Source: Bacteroidota bacterium (lineage in GTDB: Bacteria; Bacteroidota; Bacteroidia; Cytophagales; Cytophagaceae). Taken from it: a DNA stretch of 64,000 bases. Below the pieces are notes generated by a model. The model did not search any database, was not told the DNA's origin, and worked only from the letters and a program-made list of their open reading frames with translations. Both the position numbers and the translations under genes were made by a program. This document shows, in pieces, positions 51,892-61,341 of the stretch; position 1 is the first letter of the stretch; the number at the start of each line of letters is the position of its first letter. The stretch spans positions 310,001-374,000 of the forward strand of contig JAEWAY010000033.1 of the NCBI GenBank assembly GCA_023391415.1. Direction: 5' to 3'.

Positions 51892-52326
51892 ATGAAGCGT
51901 GGAGATACCGTATGTTATCAGTTTAAAGCTACCTGGCACAGCATTTCCAGAATGTATAATGAGGAAGGAGCAAAACATGGACTTACCGCTTCTATCGGTT
52001 ATGTATTGCTAAACATCGACGAGAAAACAGGCACGCCGGCCACCCGAATAGGTCCACTGCTTGGCATGGAACCAACCAGCATGAGCAGAATGTTGAAAAG
52101 CCTGGAAAAAGAGGAATACATATATCGCCTGAAAGATCCGGACGACAAACGACTGGTGAGGATATTTCTGACCCCAAAGGGGAAGGAAAAGAGACAAATA
52201 GCCAGAAAGGTCGTAAAAAAATTTAACGCTCTTATAAAAAAAGAAATAGATCCTGAAAAACTGGAAATTTTCTTTGAAGTGGTAGGAGATATAGGTAGTA
52301 TTATAGAGAGAAAAAATATATTTTAA
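51892..52326 (+). CDS. MarR-family transcriptional regulator, probable regulator of the fad operon
   Basis: A 144-residue winged-helix regulator. The DNA-binding part runs from about 50 to 115: TRIGPLLGMEPTSMSRMLKS (recognition helix), then LEKEEYIYRLKDPDDKRLVR (wing) and IFLTPKGKE. The N- and C-terminal helices form the dimer interface. It lies 17 bases upstream of fadN on the same strand and is therefore likely co-transcribed with fadNAE. MarR proteins usually repress and respond to a small ligand; an acyl-CoA or fatty acid would be natural here, but this is inference. In Bacillus the equivalent operon is controlled by a TetR-type protein, so this would be a different solution. Confidence 0.9.
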   Translation: MKRGDTVCYQFKATWHSISRMYNEEGAKHGLTASIGYVLLNIDEKTGTPATRIGPLLGMEPTSMSRMLKSLEKEEYIYRLKDPDDKRLVRIFLTPKGKEKRQIARKVVKKFNALIKKEIDPEKLEIFFEVVGDIGSIIERKNIF

Positions 52327-52343
52327 ACGGGAAAAGTTTTCGT

Positions 52344-54746
52344 ATGACCAGAACAATCAAAAATGTAGTAGTGCTGGGTTCGGGAATTATGGGGTCCAGA
52401 ATCGCCTGCCATTTCGCCAACATCGGTATTGAGGTATTATTGCTGGATATGGTTCCAAAAGAACTTACAGAAGCGGAAAAAGCGAAAGGCATGACGCTGG
52501 ATGATCCTAGAGTAAGAAACCGTATCGTAAACGAAGCCTTACAGGCCGCGCTCAAGTCGACTCCATCGCCTGTATATAAGGAAGAGTTCGCCCTGAAAAT
52601 CAAAACGGGCAACTTCTCCGATAATATGAAAGACATTGCCGAATATGATTGGGTTCTGGAAGCTGTAGTCGAAAATCTGGAAATAAAAAAGTCCATCTTT
52701 GAACAGGTAGAGCGATACCGGCGACCGGGAACCATTGTTTCCTCCAACACGTCTGGTATTCCCATACATCTTATGGCGCAAGACAGAAGTGAGGATTTCA
52801 GACGGAACTTTCTGGGCACACATTTTTTCAACCCGCCGCGGTATTTGCGGTTACTTGAGGTCATACCAACTCCATACACGGACCAGGCGCTGGTGGACTT
52901 CATGACGCGCTATGGCGATTTATACCTGGGCAAAAAAACCGTTTTGTGCAAAGATACCCCCGCTTTTATCGCCAACCGCGTAGGCATATATTCCATGCTT
53001 GAGGTTACCCGGGTCATGAAAGAACTGGACCTGTCCATCGATGAGACGGACAAGCTAACGGGACCTGTTATCGGACGCCCCAAATCAGCGACTTTCCGGA
53101 CAGCGGACGTAGTTGGCCTCGACACACTAGTCAAAGTCGCGGACAATCTTCTCCAGGCGCTACCCGAGGATGAAAGCGTAGACACCTTTAAAGTCCTTGA
53201 AGAAATCAGGACCATGTACGACAAAAAATGGCTGGGTGACAAGACTGGCCAGGGCTTCTATAAAAAGGTAAAAGGAGAAGACGGCAAATCCGCGATACTT
53301 TCATTGAATCTGAAAACGCTTGAATACGAGCCTCAGCAAAAAGTAAAATTCGCGACCCTCGAGCAAACCAAAACCATCGACAAATTAAAGGATCGCTTTA
53401 AAGTGCTTGTTTCGGGTAAGGACAAAGCCGGAGAGTTCTACAGAAAGAGTTTCGGAGGCTTGTTCAAGTATGTAAGCTATCGAATACCGGAGATCGCCGA
53501 TGAGCTCTATAAGATAGACGACGCCCTGAAAGCGGGGTTTGGCTGGGATATGGGTCCGTTTGAAATATGGGACTCCATCGGAATCGCCAAAGGAGTCAAG
53601 CTGATTGAAGAGCTGGGTGGGAAACCAGCCGATTGGGTCTATAACCTGCTAAACAACGGTCATTCATCATTTTATAAAAACGAGAATGGCGAGCGGCTAT
53701 ACTATGACCTGTCATCGCGTAGCTATAAAGAAATACCCGGAACGCGCTCGCTGGTACTCCTCGAAACACTTCGAGACAACAAGGTAATTTGGAAAAACGA
53801 CGGAGTCTCCCTGTTTGACATTGGCGACGGGATTCTAAATCTGGAGTTCCACACCAAAATGAATACCCTGGGTGGTGAAGTCATCGAAGGGATCAACCGC
53901 GCGATCTCGATCGCGGAAAAGGATTACAGAGGATTGGTCATTGGCAACGAAGCGACCAACTTCTCAGCGGGAGCGAATCTGGCTCTGATCTTCATGTACG
54001 CTATCGAGCAGGAATATGACGAGATCGACTTTATGATCCGCCAGTTCCAAAACACGATGACGCGTATTCGGTATTCCTCGATTCCGGTGATCTCGGCTCC
54101 GGCGGGCCTGACGCTGGGCGGCGGCTGCGAGCTGACCATGCACGCGGACCATGTACAGGCGCACGCGGAAACATACATCGGACTCGTGGAATTTGGGGTA
54201 GGGCTCATCCCGGGAGGAGGAGGAACCAAAGAAATGACCCTGCGAGTATCCGATTCTTTTGAGGCGGACGACATTATGACCAATAACCTGAAAAACGCGT
54301 ATATGACCATCGCGACCGCCAAAGTAGCGACTTCCGCGGATCAGGCGGTAGATATGAGGATATTGAGACCATCCGACGGAATTACATTAAACCGGGATCG
54401 TTTGATAGCCGACGCCAAAAGAAAGGCGATCGAACTGGCGGAATCGGGATATACCATGCCTGTCCGAAGAAAGGATATCAAGGTATTGGGTAAATCCGCG
54501 CTGGGGATGTTTATAGCTGGAGCCAACTCCATGAGGGCGGGCAACTATATCTCCGAGCATGACCAGAAGATCAGCGAAAAGCTGGCTTATGTGATGTGTG
54601 GCGGAGACTTGTCGCAACCTTCGCTGGTTTCGGAACAATATCTGCTTGATCTGGAAAGAGAAGCGTTTCTTTCTCTGACGGGAGAACGAAAAACGCTGGA
54701 GCGTATCCAAAGTATATTAAACTCTGGAAAGCCTCTGAGAAACTAA
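52344..54746 (+). CDS. fadN: 3-hydroxyacyl-CoA dehydrogenase / enoyl-CoA hydratase (FadN type)
   Basis: An 800-residue bifunctional enzyme of fatty acid beta-oxidation. The dehydrogenase comes first, with the NAD-binding GSGIMGSRIACHFANIGIEV at about 10-30 and the conserved FLGTHFFNPPRYLRLLEVIP. The enoyl-CoA hydratase part is C-terminal (about 510-720), with FSAGANLALIFMYA and ISAPAGLTLGGGCELTMHAD, which hold the oxyanion-hole Gly and the Glu region. This order is the reverse of E. coli FadB and matches the FadN type of Bacillus. The next genes are fadA and fadE in the same order as in Bacillus subtilis. Confidence 0.94.
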   Translation: MTRTIKNVVVLGSGIMGSRIACHFANIGIEVLLLDMVPKELTEAEKAKGMTLDDPRVRNRIVNEALQAALKSTPSPVYKEEFALKIKTGNFSDNMKDIAEYDWVLEAVVENLEIKKSIFEQVERYRRPGTIVSSNTSGIPIHLMAQDRSEDFRRNFLGTHFFNPPRYLRLLEVIPTPYTDQALVDFMTRYGDLYLGKKTVLCKDTPAFIANRVGIYSMLEVTRVMKELDLSIDETDKLTGPVIGRPKSATFRTADVVGLDTLVKVADNLLQALPEDESVDTFKVLEEIRTMYDKKWLGDKTGQGFYKKVKGEDGKSAILSLNLKTLEYEPQQKVKFATLEQTKTIDKLKDRFKVLVSGKDKAGEFYRKSFGGLFKYVSYRIPEIADELYKIDDALKAGFGWDMGPFEIWDSIGIAKGVKLIEELGGKPADWVYNLLNNGHSSFYKNENGERLYYDLSSRSYKEIPGTRSLVLLETLRDNKVIWKNDGVSLFDIGDGILNLEFHTKMNTLGGEVIEGINRAISIAEKDYRGLVIGNEATNFSAGANLALIFMYAIEQEYDEIDFMIRQFQNTMTRIRYSSIPVISAPAGLTLGGGCELTMHADHVQAHAETYIGLVEFGVGLIPGGGGTKEMTLRVSDSFEADDIMTNNLKNAYMTIATAKVATSADQAVDMRILRPSDGITLNRDRLIADAKRKAIELAESGYTMPVRRKDIKVLGKSALGMFIAGANSMRAGNYISEHDQKISEKLAYVMCGGDLSQPSLVSEQYLLDLEREAFLSLTGERKTLERIQSILNSGKPLRN

Positions 54747-54825
54747 TATGTCAATGACACCCGGCAGTAGCGATTAACCACTGGATCAATTCTCTGCCAC
54801 GCGTTTAACCTTAATTAAAACAAAC

Positions 54826-56004
54826 ATGAAAGAAGTATATATTGTCGCCGGATATAGATCAGCGGTAGGCAAAGCGCCCAAAGGAGGTTTTAGGTTTTAC
54901 AGGCCGGATGACCTGGGCGCCGATATTATAAAGCATCTGGTATCAAGTGTTCCCTCGCTGGATAAAGAGCGTATTGACGACGTAATCTGCGGAAACGCTA
55001 CTCCTGAAGCGGAGCAGGGCCTTAATCTCGGAAGAATGGTTTCCCTGATGGGTTTGGATACGGTAAAAGTTCCGGGCATGACGGTCAATCGCTACTGTTC
55101 TTCCGGCCTGGAAACGATAGCGATCGCGGACGCGAAGATCAAAACCGGCTATGCCAACTGTATTATCGCGGGAGGAGTGGAGTGTATGAGCCCTATTCCT
55201 TTTGGAGGCTGGCGCGTAGTTCCTAATCCGGCAGTAGCGAAAAAACACCCTGAATACTACTGGGGCATGGGACTCACCGCGGAGGCCGTCGCCTCCGAGT
55301 TCAAGGTGGACCGGAAAACCCAGGACGAGTTCGCGTACAACAGTCACATGAAAGCGATCGCGGCGATAAAGGAAGGCCGTTTCAAGGACGACATCGTTCC
55401 TGTAACCGTCAAGGAAAAATATGTAGGAGAAGACGGGAAGATGAAATCCAGGGAATATGTAGTCGACACCGACGAAGGGCCCCGCCGGGATACCACCATG
55501 GAAGCGCTGGCCCGGTTGAAACCTGTATTTAAGCTAAACGGTACAGTGACGGCCGGAAATTCTTCCCAGACTTCCGATGGCGGAGCCTTTGTACTTTTGA
55601 TGAGCGGAGAGATGGTCAAAGAGCTCAATCTAACGCCGATCGCTCGTCTGATATCCTACGCGGTAGTAGGCGTAGAGCCACGGATAATGGGCATCGGTCC
55701 CATCGAAGCGATTCCCAAAGCCCTGAAGATGGCGGGAATGAAACAAGACGACATCGATCTGATCGAATTGAACGAAGCCTTCGCTTCACAATCGTGCGCG
55801 ATCATCAGAGAACTGGAACTCGATCCCGCCAAAGTCAATGTCAACGGTGGCGCCATCGCGCTTGGGCACCCGCTTGGTTGTACCGGAGCCAAACTTTCGG
55901 TACAGATTTTTAACGAACTGAAACGAAGAAATAAAAAATATGGTCTCGTGTCCATGTGTGTCGGAACCGGGCAGGGAGCGGCCGGGATATTCGAACGTCT
56001 GTAA
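54826..56004 (+). CDS. fadA: Acetyl-CoA C-acyltransferase (thiolase, FadA)
   Basis: A 392-residue thiolase that cleaves 3-ketoacyl-CoA to acetyl-CoA and a shortened acyl-CoA. The catalytic Cys91 lies in TVNRYCSSGLETIAIA, the His in NVNGGAIALGHPLGCTGAKL, and the second Cys in VSMCVGTGQGAAGIFE. It follows fadN by 79 bases and precedes fadE by 56 bases on the same strand. The function is degradative (type I thiolase) judging from the operon. Confidence 0.96.
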   Translation: MKEVYIVAGYRSAVGKAPKGGFRFYRPDDLGADIIKHLVSSVPSLDKERIDDVICGNATPEAEQGLNLGRMVSLMGLDTVKVPGMTVNRYCSSGLETIAIADAKIKTGYANCIIAGGVECMSPIPFGGWRVVPNPAVAKKHPEYYWGMGLTAEAVASEFKVDRKTQDEFAYNSHMKAIAAIKEGRFKDDIVPVTVKEKYVGEDGKMKSREYVVDTDEGPRRDTTMEALARLKPVFKLNGTVTAGNSSQTSDGGAFVLLMSGEMVKELNLTPIARLISYAVVGVEPRIMGIGPIEAIPKALKMAGMKQDDIDLIELNEAFASQSCAIIRELELDPAKVNVNGGAIALGHPLGCTGAKLSVQIFNELKRRNKKYGLVSMCVGTGQGAAGIFERL

Positions 56005-56060
56005 AAAGGATGTCGGATTTTTCAACGCTTATACATTATTAAAATATTAAAGGTACTACA

Positions 56061-57845
56061 ATGTCTACAACAGTAAAAAAAAGCATACAAGGAGGTGAAT
56101 ACCTGATTCGCGAAACCCGGGCGGAAGACGTTTTTATTCCGGAAGAATTTAATGAGGAACAGCGGATGATCCGCGACATGGCCAATGATTTTCTGGACAC
56201 GGAAGTATTGCCCAAGCTTGAAGAAATCGACCACCAGGAAGAAGGCCTGATGGAGTCTCTGTTATCCAAAGCGGGCGAACTTGGCCTTCTCGCTACTTCC
56301 ATTCCGGAAGTGTACGAAGGGTTTGGCAAAGACTTTAACACCTCTCTGTTGCTGACTGAAGTGGTTGGGGCCGGACATTCGTTCGCGGTCGCGCTGGCGG
56401 CCCATACAGGAATAGGAACATTGCCAATTTTATATTTTGGTTCCGACACGCAAAAGAAAAAGTATCTTCCCAAGCTCGCCACCGGTGAGTGGAAAGCAAG
56501 TTACTGCCTGACTGAGCCAGGATCAGGTTCCGACGCGCTGGCGGCCAAGACAAAGGCGGTTTTGTCCGATGATGGCGAATACTATATTCTAAACGGACAG
56601 AAAATGTGGATTACCAACGCGGGATTCGCGGACGTGTTTATTGTATTCGCTCAGATTGATGGAGACAAGTTTACCGGCTTTATCGTCGAAAAAGGTGAAG
56701 GACTTTCTCTGGGCAATGAAGAAGCCAAAATGGGAATCAAAGGATCTTCAACCCGTCAGGTATTTCTAAATGATTGTAAAGTTCCTGTTGAAAACGTACT
56801 CGGGGAGATCGGCAAAGGGCATCTGATCGCCTTCAATATCCTGAACATTGGGCGTATCAAACTGGCCGCCGCCGCTATTGGCGCGTCGAAAAGGACAAGC
56901 ACACTGGCTATCCAATACGCCAAGGAACGTGTCCAGTTCAAGCGCCCGATCGCCGATTTTGGGGCCATCAAATACAAGCTGGCGGAGCAGGCGATCCGGA
57001 TTTTTTCCGTCGAATCGGCCATGTACAGAGCGGGTGCCGATATTCAAAGCGCCGAGGAAGAATTGAGATCCAAAGGAAAATCTTATGAAGAAGCGTTATT
57101 GGGCGCCGCGCAAAATTTCGCGGTGGAATGCGCCATATTGAAAGTGGCTGGTTCCGAGGCTTTGGACTATGTAGTGGACGAGGGCGTACAAATTTATGGA
57201 GGATATGGCTTCTCCGCGGACTATCCGATGGACAGGGCTTATCGAGACTCAAGAATCAACCGGATTTTTGAAGGGACGAACGAGATCAACCGGATGCTCA
57301 CGATGGATATGATCCTGAAAAAAGCCATGAAGGGCGAAGTAGACTTCATGTCCGCGGCCATGGCGGTTCAGAAAGAACTTACAGGCATACCGGAGTTTGG
57401 CGATGAGGAAGAAGGACTCTTCTCGGCAGAAAAAAAGGCGATACAGAATTTCAAAAAGGTATTGCTTATGACAGCGGGAGCCGCGGCTCAAAAATATATG
57501 GAAAAACTGGCGCATGAACAGGAAGTTCTGATGAACCTGGCGGATATCGCTATCGACGTCTATGTAGCGGAGTCCGCGTTGCTACGTACCGAGAAGCTGA
57601 TAAGCCTAAAGGGTGAAGAAGCCGTAGCAGCTCAGATCAATATGGTAAAGACGCTTATATTCGATACCGCGGACAAGGTGAATGTCGCTGGCAAGAACGC
57701 GGTCGTATCCATGGCGGAAGGCGATATGCAACGTATCATGCTAATGGGTGTAAAACGTTTTACTAAAGTGACGCCAGTCAATACCAAAGAGCTACGAAGG
57801 GCGATCGCCGATAAGCTCATCGAAGAAAATCATTATTGCTTCTGA
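56061..57845 (+). CDS. fadE: Acyl-CoA dehydrogenase (FadE type)
   Basis: A 594-residue flavoprotein that makes the first double bond in beta-oxidation. The usual dehydrogenase core (about 30-430) has YCLTEPGSGSDALAAKTKA and MWITNAGFADVFIVFA, ending with QIYGGYGFSADYPMDRAYRD and IFEGTNEINRM, which contains the catalytic Glu region. An extra C-terminal domain of about 160 residues is present, as in the 594-residue FadE of Bacillus subtilis. Electrons pass to an electron-transfer flavoprotein not encoded here. It is the last gene of the operon, followed by a stem-loop. Confidence 0.95.
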   Translation: MSTTVKKSIQGGEYLIRETRAEDVFIPEEFNEEQRMIRDMANDFLDTEVLPKLEEIDHQEEGLMESLLSKAGELGLLATSIPEVYEGFGKDFNTSLLLTEVVGAGHSFAVALAAHTGIGTLPILYFGSDTQKKKYLPKLATGEWKASYCLTEPGSGSDALAAKTKAVLSDDGEYYILNGQKMWITNAGFADVFIVFAQIDGDKFTGFIVEKGEGLSLGNEEAKMGIKGSSTRQVFLNDCKVPVENVLGEIGKGHLIAFNILNIGRIKLAAAAIGASKRTSTLAIQYAKERVQFKRPIADFGAIKYKLAEQAIRIFSVESAMYRAGADIQSAEEELRSKGKSYEEALLGAAQNFAVECAILKVAGSEALDYVVDEGVQIYGGYGFSADYPMDRAYRDSRINRIFEGTNEINRMLTMDMILKKAMKGEVDFMSAAMAVQKELTGIPEFGDEEEGLFSAEKKAIQNFKKVLLMTAGAAAQKYMEKLAHEQEVLMNLADIAIDVYVAESALLRTEKLISLKGEEAVAAQINMVKTLIFDTADKVNVAGKNAVVSMAEGDMQRIMLMGVKRFTKVTPVNTKELRRAIADKLIEENHYCF

Positions 57846-57857
57846 GGAGGAAGTATC

Positions 57858-57897
57858 AGAAACGCGGAGGCGGACCAAGGCCCGCCTCCGCGTTTCT
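57858..57897 (+). terminator. Stem-loop terminator after fadE
   Basis: AGAAACGCGGAGGCGG at 57858-57873 pairs perfectly over 16 bp with its complement at 57882-57897 around an 8-base loop. Only a weak T-rich tail follows (TTTCTTCTAT). It lies 13 bases after the fadE stop and is shared with the convergent PepSY-like gene. Confidence 0.8.
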
Positions 57898-57950
57898 TCT
57901 ATAACGGAGCATCCCGCTCACGAATAAATTCTTAGAATCAAGTTTCACGC

Positions 57951-58400
57951 TCAATCTGGAACCTTGCTCAAGACATTCCCATTCTGGTCAAAAACTACAT
58001 CCCAGTCTCTGGTAAAGCTTTTTAATTCGAGTGAATAAATAACTCTATCTCCTTCAGTAATCTTCTTTATATCGTCCAGGCGATAGCCGCGGAAATCTTC
58101 CGCGATTTTATCCAATACTTGCCGGGGCAGGTCGCTTTTCGCGATCTCTTCTTTATGACGCGTCAATTTGCCGGTTTTATCATACCAGACATCATGATCT
58201 TTACCAGGGAAACCAGTCTCGAATTCTACTTTATACAGTTCACCGTCCATTTCCCATTCTATGTCATACGCTTTAGAAAACGACTGCTGGAAGCTGTTTA
58301 CCACCAGCGAAGGAACCTGGCTTTGCGGAATCTCCTGTCCCAGACTGGCTCCCGCGCTTATAAGGAAACCCAATATCCCAAATATCATACGCTTTTTCAT
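57951..58400 (-). CDS. PepSY-like periplasmic protein (DUF2874 type)
   Basis: A 149-residue exported protein. A signal peptide ends near residue 21 (GASLGQ). Two repeats of the PepSY-like fold follow: SFQQSFSKAYDIEWEMDGEL and then the DVWYDKTGKLTRHKEEI strand, and, in the second half, LDKIAEDFRGYRLDDIKKIT and DWDVVFDQNGNVLSK. The W-x4-G-x-Y-x-V-E-F and D-x-x-G pattern is characteristic of this group. These proteins occur near two-component systems in Bacteroidota and may act as periplasmic inhibitors or sensors. It lies 87 bases after the histidine kinase gene on the same strand. Confidence 0.86.
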   Translation of the reverse strand: MKKRMIFGILGFLISAGASLGQEIPQSQVPSLVVNSFQQSFSKAYDIEWEMDGELYKVEFETGFPGKDHDVWYDKTGKLTRHKEEIAKSDLPRQVLDKIAEDFRGYRLDDIKKITEGDRVIYSLELKSFTRDWDVVFDQNGNVLSKVPD

Positions 58401-58487
58401 AGGTATTTAATTTTTAAGTTATGGATGTAAATAAAAAAGCCAATCTGGGAAACAACCGGGAATTCCTACTACAATAGAGAAAAATGA

Positions 58488-59774
58488 TTACGCGGAGAAG
58501 TGAAGCGTAAAGCAATGGCCGTTATCACCATAGGAATAGGTTATAGTAAAGCCGTACATGACGCAGATCGCTTTTACAATAGCCAGCCCAAGACCTGTCC
58601 CGGCGGTTTTTGAGCCCGATTTATAAAATCGTGTAAATATCTTTTCACGATCAAGAGGCTCCACCGTTCCACTATTGCAGATTTTTACGCTTAGTCCGGA
58701 AATTTCAATTCGAACAGTTCCTTTGGCTGTATTGTGAAATATCGCGTTTTTAATCAGGTTGCCAATAACAATATTGGCGAGAGACGGATCCATATAAGCT
58801 TTCAACTCGGAATGTTCCGTTATGGAAATTTCGACCTCTCGAAATCTGGCGATATCTTCCAACTCCTCCACACCGCGCGCGACCACTTGATTGACAACTA
58901 TCATCTGGTTGTCCCCAAACTGTTTATTTTCAATTTTAGTGAGTAACAACAAGGACTTATTCAACCGGATGAGACGCTCAACGATTTGTAGTATCTGGAC
59001 TATATCTTCGGTATGGGAGGCGTCGGGATCACTTTTTTCCAGAAGCAGTTCGAGTTTTCCGACAGCGATAGCCAATGGAGTTTGCAATTCATGCGAAGCG
59101 TTGCCAATAAACTGCTTTTGCTGTTCGAAGGTTTCAACACTATGAAGGAGCAGAGTTCTGACAGCGTTCTGCAAATCGTTAAACTCTTTCGTTTTTGTTT
59201 TTATTTCCGGCAGCTTCTCACTGCTTCCAAGCCGGTAGGATTTGAACTGATGTAGCAAATGGTAGAAAGGAGTCCATAAGCGTTGCAATACCATATTGTT
59301 GATCAAAATGATACATACCACCAGAATCAGATAAAGATACACCGCTTCCCATAGTAGCTCTTCAATCAGATCGTCTTCTTCCACCATCGAATTGATAATT
59401 TTCAATTCATAAAACCGACCATCACTTTCAAAAGCCGTAGTAAGCACGCGAACAGGTTCAAGCTCCGGCTCTTCATCGTCCGAATCCTGCATGTACATCA
59501 ACGAGTCCATGTATACGTCCCGCGCGCCAAGCGCTTCCAGATAGGTGATCTCCCGAATAGTGAAGAACATTTCGTCGAGGCTGGTTTTTCCTATAAAAAG
59601 AGTAGAATCCGTTCTGGCTCTCCAAACTATCTGACGTTTATAATTTTCCAATCCTTCATCAATACTTTCTTTTATTTCATTAAGCATATTAAAATAAAAG
59701 ACCATGGCCCACAAGCCGATAATCAACAGGAGCGGAACGAACAGGTATTTTATAGACTGGTTGAGTAATTTCAT
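58488..59774 (-). CDS. Sensor histidine kinase
   Basis: A 428-residue membrane kinase. Two transmembrane helices (about 9-30 and 144-162) bracket a periplasmic sensor region of about 110 residues that is very acidic (DSDDEEPELEP at about 97-107), so it may sense cations or charged peptides. The HisKA helix has FIGNASHELQTPLAIAVGKL with the phosphorylated His228. The ATP-binding domain has VIGNLIKNAIFHNT (N box) and KTAGTGLGLAIVKAI (G boxes). It overlaps the response regulator gene by 4 bases and pairs with it. Confidence 0.94.
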   Translation of the reverse strand: MKLLNQSIKYLFVPLLLIIGLWAMVFYFNMLNEIKESIDEGLENYKRQIVWRARTDSTLFIGKTSLDEMFFTIREITYLEALGARDVYMDSLMYMQDSDDEEPELEPVRVLTTAFESDGRFYELKIINSMVEEDDLIEELLWEAVYLYLILVVCIILINNMVLQRLWTPFYHLLHQFKSYRLGSSEKLPEIKTKTKEFNDLQNAVRTLLLHSVETFEQQKQFIGNASHELQTPLAIAVGKLELLLEKSDPDASHTEDIVQILQIVERLIRLNKSLLLLTKIENKQFGDNQMIVVNQVVARGVEELEDIARFREVEISITEHSELKAYMDPSLANIVIGNLIKNAIFHNTAKGTVRIEISGLSVKICNSGTVEPLDREKIFTRFYKSGSKTAGTGLGLAIVKAICVMYGFTITYSYGDNGHCFTLHFSA

Positions 59775-60448
59775 TCTCCGACTAATTTGTACCCAACACC
59801 ATAGACCGCTTCAATCTTAATCTCCGCGCCAGCCGACTGTAACTTTTTGCGAAGATTTTTGATCTGATAATAAATAAAGTCAAAATTGTCCGCCTGATCA
59901 ATATTGTCGCCCCAAACGTGCTCCGCCAGCGCGTTTTTGGTAATCAGCCGGTTCTGGTTGAGTAGAAAATATCGTAGTATATCAAATTCCTTTCGATTGA
60001 GAGGAATATGTTCATGATCTACCACCAATCGCCGTTCGCCAAGATCCAGCAGAAGGTTGGCGATTTCAATGGTATTTTTTCCATCCAGTTTTTTTCGCCG
60101 CAAGACAGCTTTGATCCTGGCGTTGAGTTCAGCCAAATGAAAAGGTTTGGTCAGATAGTCATCCGCGCCCAAATCAAGGCCTTTCAGCTTATCGTCCAGA
60201 GAATCCTTGGCGGAAATAATGATGACGTTGTCCGCTTTTTCGGCCTGTTTCAATCGGGCGAGTAGTTGAAGCCCGCTCCCACCCGGGAGCATGATATCAA
60301 GGAGGATACAGTCATATTCGTACAATTCGATCTTTTCCCTGGCGCTCTCAAAGTCATCCGCCATCTCCACCAAAAAATGCTCTTTAACGAGAAAAGCTCC
60401 GATCGCTTCCGCCAGTTCTTTTTCATCTTCGACTATCAGAATTTTCAT
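59771..60448 (-). CDS. OmpR/PhoB-family response regulator
   Basis: A 225-residue regulator. The receiver domain has VEDEKELAE, phosphoacceptor Asp51 in CILLDIMLPGGSG, the switch Ser in VIIISAKDS and the Lys in YLTKPFHL. The winged-helix output domain starts at about 130 and ends with IEAVYGVGYKLVGE, the typical final strand of OmpR-type proteins. The kinase gene overlaps by 4 bases. Together with the PepSY-like gene it forms a three-gene unit (regulator, kinase, periplasmic protein). Confidence 0.95.
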   Translation of the reverse strand: MKILIVEDEKELAEAIGAFLVKEHFLVEMADDFESAREKIELYEYDCILLDIMLPGGSGLQLLARLKQAEKADNVIIISAKDSLDDKLKGLDLGADDYLTKPFHLAELNARIKAVLRRKKLDGKNTIEIANLLLDLGERRLVVDHEHIPLNRKEFDILRYFLLNQNRLITKNALAEHVWGDNIDQADNFDFIYYQIKNLRKKLQSAGAEIKIEAVYGVGYKLVGE

Positions 60449-60594
60449 ACGCGCAAAGAAACTAATGAATTCTGGAAAGAATTGGGGATGGCTTATTTCC
60501 CCCGAATCCGGCGATTATTAATGATCGCTCTATCCAATCAAGATAACAATTACCGCGAAGTGAACAACCGGATCGCGAACACCCCGAAGAGAAA

Positions 60595-61341
60595 CTACGA
60601 GCGGCTGGCTTCATGGACACAGCGGGCGATAGCCGCCAGCAATCCTGGGTTTTCTTCGAGCGCGTTGCCAATGACGATCATATCCGCGCCCGCTTCAAGA
60701 GCGCTTTTCGCTTTTTCAGGAGTATTAATGCCTCCTCCAACGATCAAAGGCGCTTTTATATTCTGTTTTACCCGGGCGATCATCTCAGGGGCGATAGGTT
60801 GCAAGGCTCCGCTTCCTCCATCGAGATAGATAAGCTTCAAGCCAAGCATCTGTCCGGCCAGCGCGGTGCACGCGGCGATAGAAGGCTTATCGCGTGGTAT
60901 AGGAGTGGTATTGCTGATATAGGAAACGGTCGTAGGCTTGCCACAATCGACAAGGATATAACCAGTAGGAAGGATCTCCAGATCCGATTGACTAAGGACC
61001 GGAGCGGCGACGACATGCTGCCCGATCAAAAACTCCGGATTGCGGCCGGAGATCAGAGACAGCAAGAGTATGGCGTCGGCGTCGGCGGAAATCTGGAGGT
61101 TGCTCCCCGGAAAAATAATAACCGGAATATCGCCCTCCGTTTTTAATTGCCGCACAAGATCCGAAAAGCGGTCTTTTGTAATCAGACTCCCTCCAACAAA
61201 TATGTAATCTACTCCATTTTTCTTCGCGAGTATGGTAAGTTCGCGCGCTTCTTCGGAAGTTGTCTCATCGGGATCAAGCAGAATGGCAAGGCTCTTAATC
61301 CCTTTTTTACTATTTTTCCTCAGCCTTTTCAGCAACTTCAT
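60595..61341 (-). CDS. Geranylgeranylglyceryl phosphate synthase family protein (PcrB/GGGPS)
   Basis: A 248-residue TIM-barrel prenyltransferase. In archaea it joins geranylgeranyl diphosphate to glycerol-1-phosphate, the first step of ether lipid synthesis. Group II members are known in Bacteroidota and make a similar product. Visible features: AILLDPDETTSEEA at the start, DYIFVGGSLITKD, VIIFPGSNLQISADADAILL, LIYLDGGSGALQPI (Gly-rich phosphate binding) and APLIVGGGINTPEKA near the end. The length fits the Bacteroidota group. Its start overlaps the previous gene by 32 bases. The product and its use in the cell are not established by the sequence. Confidence 0.9.
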   Translation of the reverse strand: MKLLKRLRKNSKKGIKSLAILLDPDETTSEEARELTILAKKNGVDYIFVGGSLITKDRFSDLVRQLKTEGDIPVIIFPGSNLQISADADAILLLSLISGRNPEFLIGQHVVAAPVLSQSDLEILPTGYILVDCGKPTTVSYISNTTPIPRDKPSIAACTALAGQMLGLKLIYLDGGSGALQPIAPEMIARVKQNIKAPLIVGGGINTPEKAKSALEAGADMIVIGNALEENPGLLAAIARCVHEASRS

